In this document: positions 49,287-57,997 of the stretch, one piece after another
How positions within the stretch are numbered: position 1 is the first letter of the stretch
Layout: each line of letters starts with the position of its first letter
Assembly: GCF_024543085.1 (NCBI RefSeq)
Contig: NZ_JANHNZ010000003.1
Span: 1 to 64,000, forward strand
Source of the DNA: Granulicatella seriolae
GTDB lineage: Bacteria; Bacillota; Bacilli; Lactobacillales; Aerococcaceae
Reading direction: 5' to 3'
Length of the DNA: 64,000 nucleotides
Position numbers and translations under genes: made by a program
The notes under the pieces: generated by a model
Told to the model about the DNA's origin: nothing
Databases searched by the model: none
What the model saw: the letters and a program-made list of their open reading frames with translations, nothing else

Positions 49287-49706
49287 TTATAGAAATGACA
49301 AAGCTATTGAGATGCCTGCAAGGATAAGGCTAGTGAATAGGAAGATTTGATATCTTTTTCCAAAACCACTTGATAATCCTTTATTAGGATTGAATGCTTT
49401 TGTTTTAGGCTCTTTTTTTCTGAGCAAAGCGGTCAGATAAAGACTACTGTAGTGGAAGAAGTCAAAAAAACCAGATGATAAAACAAAAAGAATTAATCCT
49501 AGAATTAAAAAGAAGAGCGCCGCTAGAAATAAAGTGTCTGCAATCTGAGTTTTGTTGAGTGACGAAAAGGCCAAGAAGTGATAAAGTAATACAAGTATAC
49601 ATGTTGAACTGCTTATTAGAAGAACTTCTTTAAGTTTATTAGTCATTAGTATCCAACTTTCTTTTAGGGTCTTTACTAATGTAACTAAGAATTGAAAGAA
49701 GTTCAA
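49287..49706 (-). CDS. Small membrane protein, DUF3899-like
   Basis: 139 residues with three hydrophobic segments (about 28-47, 58-82, 118-138). The stretch LFVLSSGFFDFFHYSSLYL (about 77-95) resembles the DUF3899 family, which has no known function. It lies on the minus strand inside the opp cluster, between oppA and oppB. The TTG start at 49706 has no good ribosome binding site; ATG 49646 (residue 21) is an alternative that would drop the first amphipathic helix. Function unknown; a role in the transporter is only suggested by position. Confidence 0.6.
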   Translation of the reverse strand: MNFFQFLVTLVKTLKESWILMTNKLKEVLLISSSTCILVLLYHFLAFSSLNKTQIADTLFLAALFFLILGLILFVLSSGFFDFFHYSSLYLTALLRKKEPKTKAFNPNKGLSSGFGKRYQIFLFTSLILAGISIALSFL

Positions 49707-49747
49707 GCTAATTTTACAGTTTGATAGAATAGTGGAGGTGAAATCAT

Positions 49748-50692
49748 TTGAAGAGTTACATGAAGTATATTGGTAAACGTGTATTTTACATGTTGGTCAC
49801 CTTATTCTTAATTGCAAGTATTTCATTCTTTTTAATGAAATTATTGCCAGGGTCGCCATATGCCAATGAAGAAAAATTAACAGAAGCGCAACTTCAAATT
49901 ATGAATGCACGGTATGGATTGGACAAACCTGTCTTCATGCAATATTTAATCTACTTAGGTGGTTTATTACGAGGGGACTTGGGAATGAGTTTTCAATACA
50001 ATTCTTCCGTTGCCAAATTATTAGCTTCTCGAATTGGGCCATCCTTCCAATTAGGAATACAAGCCATGGTTTTTGGTACCCTAGTAGGAACCATTTTAGG
50101 AATTGTGGCAGCTATGAAACAAAACACTTGGGTGGATACCCTAGCAACCTTTGTGGCGATTATTGGGCGTTCTGTACCTAGTTTCGTGTTTGCGGTTGTT
50201 TTGCAGTTGGTATTTGGAGTAATTTTCCCTATTTTACCGATAGCGCTTTGGAACCAAGGTTTTCGTTCATCTATTTTACCAACGCTAGCTTTATCCATTT
50301 CTCCAATTGCTGATTCGGCCAGATTCGTTCGGACTGAGATGGTCGATGTTTTAGGTAGTGACTACATTGAGTTAGCCAGAGCTAAGGGACTTAGCCGATG
50401 GGAAGTAGCCTTTAAACATGGGATTCGAAATGCCATTATCCCATTAATTACTATTATGGGACCAATGTTAGTTGGTTTGATGACTGGGTCCATGGTTATT
50501 GAAAATATCTATGCTATCCCAGGTATCGGTGAACAGTTTGTCAAATCAATCTTTACAAATGACTATCCTACGATTATGGGGGTTACTATGCTTTACTCCT
50601 TCATGTTGGTAGTGATTATTTTAGTGGTAGATATTCTTTATGGAATTATTGACCCACGTATTCGTGTAACGGAACAAGGAGGTGAGGGGTAA
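49748..50692 (+). CDS. oppB: Oligopeptide ABC transporter permease OppB
   Basis: Membrane-spanning permease subunit, 314 residues with six helices. The EAA loop that docks on the ATPases is visible as ELARAKGLSRWEVAFKHGIR (about 206-225). The start TTG 49748 is 7 nt after GGAGGTG. It overlaps oppC by 1 nt. Because oppA has its own terminator and an opposite-strand gene lies between, oppB needs its own promoter; TAGAAT at 49725-49730 may be its -10. Confidence 0.95.
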   Translation: MKSYMKYIGKRVFYMLVTLFLIASISFFLMKLLPGSPYANEEKLTEAQLQIMNARYGLDKPVFMQYLIYLGGLLRGDLGMSFQYNSSVAKLLASRIGPSFQLGIQAMVFGTLVGTILGIVAAMKQNTWVDTLATFVAIIGRSVPSFVFAVVLQLVFGVIFPILPIALWNQGFRSSILPTLALSISPIADSARFVRTEMVDVLGSDYIELARAKGLSRWEVAFKHGIRNAIIPLITIMGPMLVGLMTGSMVIENIYAIPGIGEQFVKSIFTNDYPTIMGVTMLYSFMLVVIILVVDILYGIIDPRIRVTEQGGEG

Positions 50693-51708
50693 TGAGCAAA
50701 ACAGACGTTGAATGGTTGGACCCATCATTGTTTGAGCCAGCCCAAACAGAAGAAATGCAAGATAATGAAAAAATTGCCGCACCTTCTCTCAGTTTCTTAC
50801 AAGATTCCTTTAGACGTTTGAAAAAGAATAAGGGAGCTGTTGTGTCATTAGTGATTATTTTAATCATGATAACTATTGCTATATTGGCACCAGTCTTGGC
50901 ACCACATAACCCATTTACCCAAAATGTAGCCTTTGCTAACTTACCGCCAAAAATTCCCGGATGGACGATTGACGGGTTTAATGGATTCCGTGCTGGGCAA
51001 GACCAATATGCCCTTTCTAAAGTTCCAGAAGGTACCTATTACTATTTAGGTACAGATGGTTTGGGTCGTGACCTTTTATCTCGTATTCTTTATGGAACTC
51101 GTTTATCTCTACTAATTGCCTTTGCAGCAGCCCTATTTGACTTAACCATTGGTGTTACTTATGGGATTGTTTCCGGTTGGTTTGGAGGACGTGTGGATAA
51201 CGTTATGCAACGTATTTTAGAGATTATGTCAGGGATTCCTAACTTAGTTATTCTAGTGTTGATGTTACTCTTCTTACGCCCAGGGATTTCTTCTATTATC
51301 TTAGCTTTAGGATTTACTGGTTGGTTGACCATGGCTCGTGTCGTTCGGGCACAAACCATGAAGTTAAAAAACCAAGAGTATATTCTAGCTGCCAGAGCCT
51401 TAGGACAAAACTTTAGAAACATCTCCATCAAACATTTACTACCAAACTTAGCTGGGATTGTTATTATTCAAACCATGTTTTCTATCCCATCAGCTATTTT
51501 CTTTGAAGCCTTTCTAAGTTTTCTTGGAATAGGGGTTCCAATCCCTAACGCTTCACTGGGTTCTTTGATTAATGATGGGTATAAGACTTTCCGTTTCTTA
51601 CCACATTTGATGTGGTTCCCAGCCTTAGTCCTATGTATTTTGATGATTTCGTTTAACCTATTAGCTGATGGATTGCGTGATGCACTTGATCCAAAAATGA
51701 AAGATTAA
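50692..51708 (+). CDS. oppC: Oligopeptide ABC transporter permease OppC
   Basis: Second permease of the heterodimeric channel, 338 residues. N-terminal cytoplasmic tail of about 45 residues, a first helix, a long extracellular loop (about 75-125) typical of OppC, then five helices. EAA loop ILAARALGQNFRNISIKHLL (about 229-248). ATG 50692 after GGAGGTGAGGGGTA. oppD follows 14 bp later. Confidence 0.95.
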   Translation: MSKTDVEWLDPSLFEPAQTEEMQDNEKIAAPSLSFLQDSFRRLKKNKGAVVSLVIILIMITIAILAPVLAPHNPFTQNVAFANLPPKIPGWTIDGFNGFRAGQDQYALSKVPEGTYYYLGTDGLGRDLLSRILYGTRLSLLIAFAAALFDLTIGVTYGIVSGWFGGRVDNVMQRILEIMSGIPNLVILVLMLLFLRPGISSIILALGFTGWLTMARVVRAQTMKLKNQEYILAARALGQNFRNISIKHLLPNLAGIVIIQTMFSIPSAIFFEAFLSFLGIGVPIPNASLGSLINDGYKTFRFLPHLMWFPALVLCILMISFNLLADGLRDALDPKMKD

Positions 51709-51722
51709 GGAGGTTTTAACTG

Positions 51723-52775
51723 ATGAATGAAGTCATATTAGATGTCAAAGATTTACACATTTCATTTAAAACCTACGCTGGACAAGTTCAAGCTATCCGT
51801 GGAGTGGATTTCCAATTGAAAAAGGGAGAAACACTTGCCATAGTAGGTGAATCAGGTTCAGGAAAATCGGTTACCACTAGAAGTATCATGCGACTCTTAT
51901 CCAATAATGCCTCTATTGATGGTGGCTCTATCCTATTTAATGGAGAAGACTTGGTCAACAAATCAGACCGTCAAATGCAAAAAATTCGTGGAAAAGAAAT
52001 TGCCATGATTTTCCAAGACCCAATGACTTCCTTGAACCCAACTATGAAAATTGGCAAACAAATCGCTGAGCCTATTCTAAAGCATCAAGGGTTATCCAAG
52101 GCTCAAGCCTATAAACGAGTAGAAGAACTCTTGGAATTGGTTGGTATTCCTGACCCTAAAACTAGGATGAACCAATACCCGCACCAATTTTCTGGTGGGC
52201 AAAGACAACGGATTGTTATTGCCATTGCTTTAGGATGTAATCCAGAAATCCTAATCGCTGATGAACCAACAACTGCCTTGGATGTGACCATTCAAGCACA
52301 GATTCTAGAATTAATGAAGGATATCCAAAAACAAGTCGATACGTCTATTATCTTCATTACCCATGACCTAGGCGTGGTTGCCAACGTGGCAGATAGGGTA
52401 GCGGTGATGTATGCGGGTAGAATAGTGGAAATGGGATTAGTAGACGAAGTCTTTTACAATCCACAACACCCTTATACTTGGGGACTTTTGAGCTCCATGC
52501 CAAGTTTAGAGTCTCATGGTAGCCTTTATGCCATCCCCGGTACACCACCAGATCTATTAGACCCACCAAAAGGAGACGCATTCGCACCTCGAAGCCAATA
52601 TGCTATGAAGATTGATACGATGAAAGCACCACCTCTTTTCCAAGTTAGCCCAACACATGTAGCCGCTACTTGGTTACTAGATCCACAAGCACCAAAAGTA
52701 GTACCACCAGCTGCCATTCAAGCCAGACAAGAAGAGTTTGCAAAAAGAAAGTTACAAGAGCGAGGTGAAGAGTAG
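51723..52775 (+). CDS. oppD: Oligopeptide ABC transporter ATPase OppD
   Basis: One of two cytoplasmic ATPases that power uptake. 350 residues. Walker A GESGSGKSV (about 41-49), ABC signature FSGGQRQRIVIAIAL (about 157-171), Walker B ILIADEPTTALD (about 176-187), switch His in FITHDLGVVA. The C-terminal extension has the oligopeptide-type domain but only partial Cys content, so an iron-sulfur cluster seen in some relatives is unlikely. ATG 51723 after AAGGAGG. It abuts oppF. Confidence 0.95.
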   Translation: MNEVILDVKDLHISFKTYAGQVQAIRGVDFQLKKGETLAIVGESGSGKSVTTRSIMRLLSNNASIDGGSILFNGEDLVNKSDRQMQKIRGKEIAMIFQDPMTSLNPTMKIGKQIAEPILKHQGLSKAQAYKRVEELLELVGIPDPKTRMNQYPHQFSGGQRQRIVIAIALGCNPEILIADEPTTALDVTIQAQILELMKDIQKQVDTSIIFITHDLGVVANVADRVAVMYAGRIVEMGLVDEVFYNPQHPYTWGLLSSMPSLESHGSLYAIPGTPPDLLDPPKGDAFAPRSQYAMKIDTMKAPPLFQVSPTHVAATWLLDPQAPKVVPPAAIQARQEEFAKRKLQERGEE

Positions 52776-53717
52776 ATGCTAATCAATGAAGAGTCAAAAA
52801 AGCTAGTTCAGGTAAAGAACTTAAAAGTTTACTTTTCATCAGACTCTAAGAATGAAGTTAGAGCCGTTGATGATATCAGTTTTGATATCTATGAGGGTGA
52901 AACATTTGGCTTGGTAGGAGAATCCGGTTCCGGAAAATCAACAACCGGTCGTGCCTTGCTAAGACTTTACAACCCAAAAGAAGGGCAAATTCTCTTTGAA
53001 GACAAGGATGTTAGCCAAATTAAAAACGGTGCTGAAATGCTAGCCTTTCGTAAAGACGCACAGATGATTTTCCAAGATCCCTATGCTTCTTTGAATGGGC
53101 GGATGAAGGTGCAAGATATTATCGCAGAAGGGATGGACATTCACCATCTCGTGTCTTCCAAAGCTGAAAGAAATCATAAGGTGGATGAACTTCTAAAAAC
53201 AGTAGGGCTAAACCCAGACCATTCCAGTCGATACCCTCATGAGTTTTCAGGTGGACAAAGACAACGGATTGGTATCGCCCGTGCTCTAGCAGTTGATCCT
53301 AAGTTTATTGTCTGTGATGAACCTATATCGGCTTTAGACGTTTCAATTCAAGCCCAAGTAGTTAACCTCTTAAAAGAATTGCAAGTAGAAAAGAAACTAA
53401 CCTATCTTTTTATTGCCCATGACTTGTCCATGGTCAAGTATATCAGTGATCGCATTGCTGTAATGTTCCATGGTAAAATCGTTGAATTAGGTACATCAGA
53501 AGATGTTTACAACCGTCCACTTCATGCCTATACCAAGAGTTTATTGTCTGCTATTCCTTTGCCTGACCCAGATTACGAAAGACAACGCAAGAGAATCCAT
53601 TACCAATGGCAAGTAGACAGTCCAGATAGCGCCTTAAGAGAAATCACGCCTAACCATTTTGTTTACTGTAACCCACAAGAAGCTGAGCGCTTAAAACAAG
53701 TTGCAAGTACATTCTAA
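52776..53717 (+). CDS. oppF: Oligopeptide ABC transporter ATPase OppF
   Basis: Partner ATPase of OppD. 313 residues. Walker A GESGSGKSTTGRA (about 49-61), signature FSGGQRQRIGIARAL (about 150-164), Walker B FIVCDEPISALD (about 169-180), His switch FIAHDLSMVK. The C-terminal oligopeptide domain ends with the usual HFVYCNP. ATG 52776 begins directly after the oppD stop; the ribosome binding site AGAGCGAGGTG is inside oppD. Confidence 0.95.
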   Translation: MLINEESKKLVQVKNLKVYFSSDSKNEVRAVDDISFDIYEGETFGLVGESGSGKSTTGRALLRLYNPKEGQILFEDKDVSQIKNGAEMLAFRKDAQMIFQDPYASLNGRMKVQDIIAEGMDIHHLVSSKAERNHKVDELLKTVGLNPDHSSRYPHEFSGGQRQRIGIARALAVDPKFIVCDEPISALDVSIQAQVVNLLKELQVEKKLTYLFIAHDLSMVKYISDRIAVMFHGKIVELGTSEDVYNRPLHAYTKSLLSAIPLPDPDYERQRKRIHYQWQVDSPDSALREITPNHFVYCNPQEAERLKQVASTF

Positions 53718-53834
53718 AATAAAGCATTTACATTTTTTAGAATAAAAAAATGGACTTCTTAGCATAAGTTCTGTAAAATGATTAAGCAGTCTTATGACGC
53801 ATAAGATAAAAATGATAAGAAGGAGGAGATTACT

Positions 53835-54083
53835 TTGCCTAAAGAAGAAACCTTAGCAAAAGTATCAAAGATGATTGCTAGTCGTTTTGGAATTGATGAA
53901 GATAAAGTGACTCGTGACCTAACTTTCCAAGCAGATCTGGGAGCAGATTCCTTAGATGTTGTTGAATTAGTGATGGAACTTGAAGACGAATTTGGTACGC
54001 AAATCTCTGATGAAGATGCGGAAAAAATTATCACAGTTGGAGACGCAGTAGATTATATTGAATCCCAATTAACAGAAGCCTAA
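53835..54083 (+). CDS. acpP: Acyl carrier protein
   Basis: Carries growing acyl chains on a 4'-phosphopantetheine arm. 82 residues, strongly acidic. The modified Ser is Ser39 in [13 protein letters not shown] 53835 follows AAGGAGGAGATTACT, a strong site. In many relatives this gene directly follows plsX and precedes rnc; here the opp cluster separates it from plsX and a MazG-like gene follows. Terminator T1 lies 6 bp after the stop. Confidence 0.96.
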   Translation: MPKEETLAKVSKMIASRFGIDEDKVTRDLTFQADLGADSLDVVELVMELEDEFGTQISDEDAEKIITVGDAVDYIESQLTEA

Positions 54084-54089
54084 AAAACG

Positions 54090-54127
54090 ATAGCCACTCT
54101 CTAGGAAACTACTGAGTGGCTATTTTT
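54090..54127 (+). terminator. T1: acpP terminator (left copy of a duplicated segment)
   Basis: ATAGCCACTC (54090-54099) pairs with GAGTGGCTAT (54114-54123), followed by five T. The segment 54088-54175 is repeated with changes at 54713-54808, on the other side of the MazG-like gene. Confidence 0.9.
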
Positions 54128-54291
54128 GATCTATACTCCTAAAAAATAGTCGTTTTATGATTTTTTTCATAAGATCGGAAAGTGGGATTTTTGACCTTTT
54201 TCATGGTTTTCCATTGTTTCTGCCGTGCCCATTCATTCTCTGCAGAAGAATTAGTGTATAATGGACTTATTGATTTAAAGGAGGAAGTAAC

Positions 54292-54594
54292 TTGGAGTTA
54301 GACTTGAACAGCTTACAGAAACGTATTTTAGATAATAAAAAAAATCATGGCTTTAATACTACTGACATTAAAGTAGAACTACTTTTATTATATGGAGAAG
54401 TGAATGAATTGTTTCTAGCGTACTTGAAAAAGGACGAGGCTAATATGGGAGAAGAGTTAGCCGATATCGCGATTTTTCTTTTGGGGATTTCGGAGATGCT
54501 CCATGTTGATTTGGGGGAAGAAGTATTAAAGAAAATGGATATCAATGAAAAAAGAGTATATGGTAAAGCTGGTAAAAAAACAGTAATTGAGTAA
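54292..54594 (+). CDS. MazG-like nucleotide pyrophosphohydrolase
   Basis: 100-residue all-alpha protein. ELLLLYGEVNELFLAYLKKD followed by GEELADIAIFLLGISEML gives the ExxE...ExxD metal-binding pattern of the MazG/dUTPase-like superfamily. These enzymes hydrolyse NTPs or modified nucleotides to monophosphates; the substrate here is unknown. The start TTG 54292 follows AAGGAGGAAGTAAC, with TATAAT at 54257-54262 as a possible -10. It lies between two copies of a duplicated terminator segment, which suggests it came in with, or was captured by, a local duplication. Confidence 0.75.
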   Translation: MELDLNSLQKRILDNKKNHGFNTTDIKVELLLLYGEVNELFLAYLKKDEANMGEELADIAIFLLGISEMLHVDLGEEVLKKMDINEKRVYGKAGKKTVIE

Positions 54595-54714
54595 AAGATG
54601 AGATAAGTCACTTAGAGCACTATTTTAGAATTTATTTTGAACAAGGTAACTAGCGTCAATGGGCTTAACATTGAGAACGATTTGATAAAATAATTCTAAG
54701 CAAAGAATAAAATG
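54595..54714. other. Stretch after the MazG-like gene
   Basis: No gene. The last 50 bp look weakly like the 3' end of acpP, which would fit a decayed duplicate of acpP plus its terminator; the match is too poor for certainty. Confidence 0.25.
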
Positions 54715-54752
54715 ATAGCCACTCCCTAGGAAACTACTGAGTGGCTATTTTT
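54715..54752 (+). terminator. T2: right copy of the duplicated terminator
   Basis: ATAGCCACTC (54715-54724) and GAGTGGCTAT (54739-54748), followed by five T. The loop CCTAGGAAACTACT differs by one base from T1. Similarity to T1 continues downstream to about 54808 (CCTA, TGATTTTTT, CAT-AGA blocks). The following AT-rich 54809-54930 should hold the promoter of the next gene; TTGCAA (54836-54841) with TAAACT is a weak candidate. Confidence 0.88.
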
Positions 54753-54930
54753 AATAGATAATCCTATAAAATTCAAGAAAATGTCTATTTTGTGATTTTT
54801 TCATGAGAAAAAGATTAAATAATATTGTTTTTTTATTGCAATTGTTGAAAATTCTGTTAAACTAACCTTATCAGTTATTTGTCAGACAATTTGATAAATA
54901 ATTAGAAACAGAAAAAAATGGAGGGCTTTT

Positions 54931-56700
54931 ATGAAAAAGAAATCTTGGTTATTACTATCAACGTTAGCAGTTAGTGTAACGTTAGCTGCTTGTGGCGGCA
55001 ACCAAACAGAAACAAAAGTCGAAACAAAGAATCCTGAGGTTATTGAACATGAAGGAACAGTCATCCCTGGGGGGACATTAAAATATGCTATCGTAGCTTC
55101 TTCACCAAATAAAGGTGTTTTAATCGATGAACTATCTCAAGATACTGGAGATTCAGCAGTTATTGGCTTCATTGATGAATCTATGTTTGAATGGGATGAA
55201 AACCGAAAACTCGTCAACACTGGTTTAGCTTCTCTTGATATTGACGTTGATGCTAAAACTATTACTGTAAAATTAAATAAAGAAGATTACAAGTGGTCTG
55301 ACGGACAACCTGTAACCATTGACGATTATATCTTTGCAACGCATGCTATTGGGAATAAAGATTACCCGGGTGTTCGTTATGATGATGATTATAGAAATAT
55401 TGTAGGGATGGAAGAGTACCATGCAGGAACTGCTGAAAGCATCTCTGGGATGAAGAAAGTGGACGACTATACTGTTGTCATTTCTTATAAAGAAATGACC
55501 CCTTCAATGCAGCTTGCTGGTGGTGCTTTGTCAGCTTACATTATGCCAAAACATATTTTTGAATCAATCCCAATTACAGAATGGGAATCAAGTGAGTACG
55601 TTCGTGGAACTAAACATGTTGGCTTAGGTGCCTTCAAAGTTAAAGCTATCACACCAGGTGAAGCTGTAACGGTAGAAAGAAATGAATATTACTACAAAGG
55701 TGCTGCTAAGTTAGATGGGGCTGTCATTGAAGTAGTTTCACCACAGAACATTGTTAGTGAGATGAAGGCTGGTAACTACGATATCGCTTCTATGCCAGCT
55801 TCTCAATACACAACTTATGCTGATGCAGATAACTTCTCATTAGCTGGAGCGTTGGCAAGTTCATATGAATATGTTGCTTTCCACTTAGGTAAGTTTGACA
55901 AAGCAAGTGGAAAAAATATCTATGATCCAAACAGCAAGATGGCTGATAAGAGCCTAAGACAAGCTATGGGATATGCTTTAGATATCGACCAAGTAGGAGA
56001 AGCCTTATATAATGGTTTAATGCGTAATGCCAACTCTCTAATTATTCCTTTCTTTAAAGATGTAACGGATACCGAATTAGCGGGTTATAGCTATAAACCA
56101 GATGAAGCTAAAAAAATCTTAGACGAAGCTGGCTATAAAGATGTAGATGGTGATGGCCTACGTGAAAATCCAAAAGGTGAAAAACTATCTATCAACTTCG
56201 CAGCAAGAACTCGTGACGATGCTAATGAAGCTCTAGTACAACAATATTTGGAATGGTGGAAAGCAATCGGTCTAGATGTTAAACTCTATACTGGTAGAAC
56301 TCTAGAATTCAATTCTTTCTATGACAAACTTGAAGCTGATGACCCAGAAATTGATATGTATGCAGGTGGTTGGTCTACAGGTTACGATCCAAATCCTTCT
56401 GGTTTATATGGTGAAGAAGCTCAATTCAACATGACTCGTTTCGTAAGTGATGAAAATACAAGACTTCTAAACCAAATTGCTTCACTAGAAGCCTTTGACG
56501 AAAAGAAAAACAAAGAATTCTACAAAGAATGGCAACAATATGCTTTTGATGAAGCTTTTGCTATTCCAACAATAACAGGTGACTCTGTGACAGCTGTTAA
56601 CAAACGTGTGAAATACTATGACACTATCCTTGGTAGCGAAAAGAGCAGTTTACACAATTTAGAATTAACAGCTGACAAAGGTCAAGCTGCAACAAACTAA
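54931..56700 (+). CDS. Peptide-binding lipoprotein (second cluster, OppA/AppA type)
   Basis: Extracellular solute-binding lipoprotein (SBP family 5) of a second peptide importer. 589 residues. Signal peptide MKKKSWLLLSTLAVSVTLAA with lipobox LAAC (Cys about 21). Family motifs: YKWSDGQPVTIDDYIFA (about 121-137) and GDGLRENPKGEKLSINFA (about 407-424). Not close to the first OppA by eye, so the two systems probably differ in peptide preference. ATG 54931 follows AATGGAGGGC. Terminator 38 bp after the stop; the D-F-B-C genes follow. Confidence 0.92.
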   Translation: MKKKSWLLLSTLAVSVTLAACGGNQTETKVETKNPEVIEHEGTVIPGGTLKYAIVASSPNKGVLIDELSQDTGDSAVIGFIDESMFEWDENRKLVNTGLASLDIDVDAKTITVKLNKEDYKWSDGQPVTIDDYIFATHAIGNKDYPGVRYDDDYRNIVGMEEYHAGTAESISGMKKVDDYTVVISYKEMTPSMQLAGGALSAYIMPKHIFESIPITEWESSEYVRGTKHVGLGAFKVKAITPGEAVTVERNEYYYKGAAKLDGAVIEVVSPQNIVSEMKAGNYDIASMPASQYTTYADADNFSLAGALASSYEYVAFHLGKFDKASGKNIYDPNSKMADKSLRQAMGYALDIDQVGEALYNGLMRNANSLIIPFFKDVTDTELAGYSYKPDEAKKILDEAGYKDVDGDGLRENPKGEKLSINFAARTRDDANEALVQQYLEWWKAIGLDVKLYTGRTLEFNSFYDKLEADDPEIDMYAGGWSTGYDPNPSGLYGEEAQFNMTRFVSDENTRLLNQIASLEAFDEKKNKEFYKEWQQYAFDEAFAIPTITGDSVTAVNKRVKYYDTILGSEKSSLHNLELTADKGQAATN

Positions 56701-56733
56701 TTTATTAGTTAAACGATTATAGAAGATGATAAA

Positions 56734-56768
56734 AAATAGGCCGACGAATTTCGTTCGGTCTATTTTTT
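56734..56768 (+). terminator. Terminator after the second binding protein
   Basis: AATAGGCCGACGAA pairs with TTCGTTCGGTCTATT, followed by six T. As in the first cluster, a terminator separates the binding protein from the permease and ATPase genes. The remaining 56769-56980 is AT-rich with no gene. Confidence 0.8.
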
Positions 56769-56980
56769 ATTAAAAAAAGATGAAGATAACGTAAAAGAAT
56801 CGTGATTTAATTCTAGGAATTACTTGCAATTCATGGTAAAATATCTTCATGTATGCAAGAAAATAGTAAGAGAAATTTGCATTCATTAAGGAAAAAACAT
56901 ATACTAAATAGTACATTTATAAATCGATATGGTTAAGTTTGTCTTAGTCTTATTAGATTATAGGAAGAGGAGGAACACGT

Positions 56981-57997
56981 TTGGCTACTGAAAAACCGCT
57001 GTTAGAGATTAATGACTTACACGTAGGTTTTCGTATTGGGGATGACTTCTATGACGCTGTTGATGGTGTTTCATTGACCTTAGAGAAAAATGAAATTCTA
57101 GCAATCGTAGGAGAATCTGGTTGTGGAAAATCCACACTAGCAACAACCATTATGGGCTTACACAATAAATTAAATACAAAAATCCAAGGAGAAATCCTTT
57201 ATAAGGACCTTAATCTGAATGATCTGAATGAGGCTCTTTATAATCGTATTCGTGGAAACGATATTGGGATGATCTTCCAAGACCCATTGGCATCGTTGAA
57301 CCCTTTGATGACAATTGGTGCTCAAATTGATGAGGCTCTTGTTTATCATACACAATTAAATGAATCTGAAAGAAGAGACCGTGTCTTAGAACTACTGACA
57401 CAGGTTGGTATCCCTAATCCACAAAGAACCTATAAACAATTTCCTCATGAGTTATCTGGAGGTATGCGTCAACGGGTTGTGATTGCTATTGCTCTTTCTT
57501 GTAAACCTCCTATTATTATTGCCGATGAACCAACGACTGCACTTGACGTAACGATTCAGGCGCAAATTCTTGATTTACTGAATGAGATTCAAGAAGAGAC
57601 AGAGTCTGGTATCATTTTGATTACTCATGATTTGGGAGTAGTTGCCGAAACGGCTGACAGAGTGGCTGTCATGTATGCTGGGCAGTTTGTAGAAGTTGGT
57701 TCAGTGGAAGAAATCTTTACTAATCCAAAACACCCTTATACTCGTTCTCTATTGCAATCCATTCCTCAAGGAGACGATGATAATAGTTTAGAAAGACCAA
57801 AAGATTTGCATGTGATTCAAGGGACTGTTCCTCCTCTACCTAAATTACCAAGAAGAGGTTGCCGTTTTGCACCTAGAATTCCTTGGATTGCTGTAGATGA
57901 ACATGAAGAAGACCCACAATTACATGAAGTATTACCAGGGCATTTTGTTCGTTGTACTTGTTATAGACATTTTCACTTTGAAGAGGAGGCCAACTAG
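56981..57997 (+). CDS. Peptide ABC transporter ATPase (AppD/OppD type)
   Basis: First ATPase of the second importer. 338 residues. Walker A GESGCGKSTLA (about 42-52), signature LSGGMRQRVVIAIAL (about 154-168), Walker B IIIADEPTTALD (about 173-184), His switch LITHDLGVVA. The C-terminal oligopeptide domain contains Cys residues in RRGCRFAPR and VRCTCYR. The start TTG 56981 follows AAGAGGAGGAAC. It abuts the next gene with no gap. Confidence 0.93.
   Translation: MATEKPLLEINDLHVGFRIGDDFYDAVDGVSLTLEKNEILAIVGESGCGKSTLATTIMGLHNKLNTKIQGEILYKDLNLNDLNEALYNRIRGNDIGMIFQDPLASLNPLMTIGAQIDEALVYHTQLNESERRDRVLELLTQVGIPNPQRTYKQFPHELSGGMRQRVVIAIALSCKPPIIIADEPTTALDVTIQAQILDLLNEIQEETESGIILITHDLGVVAETADRVAVMYAGQFVEVGSVEEIFTNPKHPYTRSLLQSIPQGDDDNSLERPKDLHVIQGTVPPLPKLPRRGCRFAPRIPWIAVDEHEEDPQLHEVLPGHFVRCTCYRHFHFEEEAN

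Noticed and set aside
52109-52717. Antisense frames within oppD
   Set aside because: Shadows of a well-supported ATPase gene; no start signals or family features.
54820-54870. CodY box upstream of the second peptide-binding protein (AATTGTTGAAAATT)
   Set aside because: About four mismatches to AATTTTCWGAAAATT, which is too many in DNA this AT-rich.
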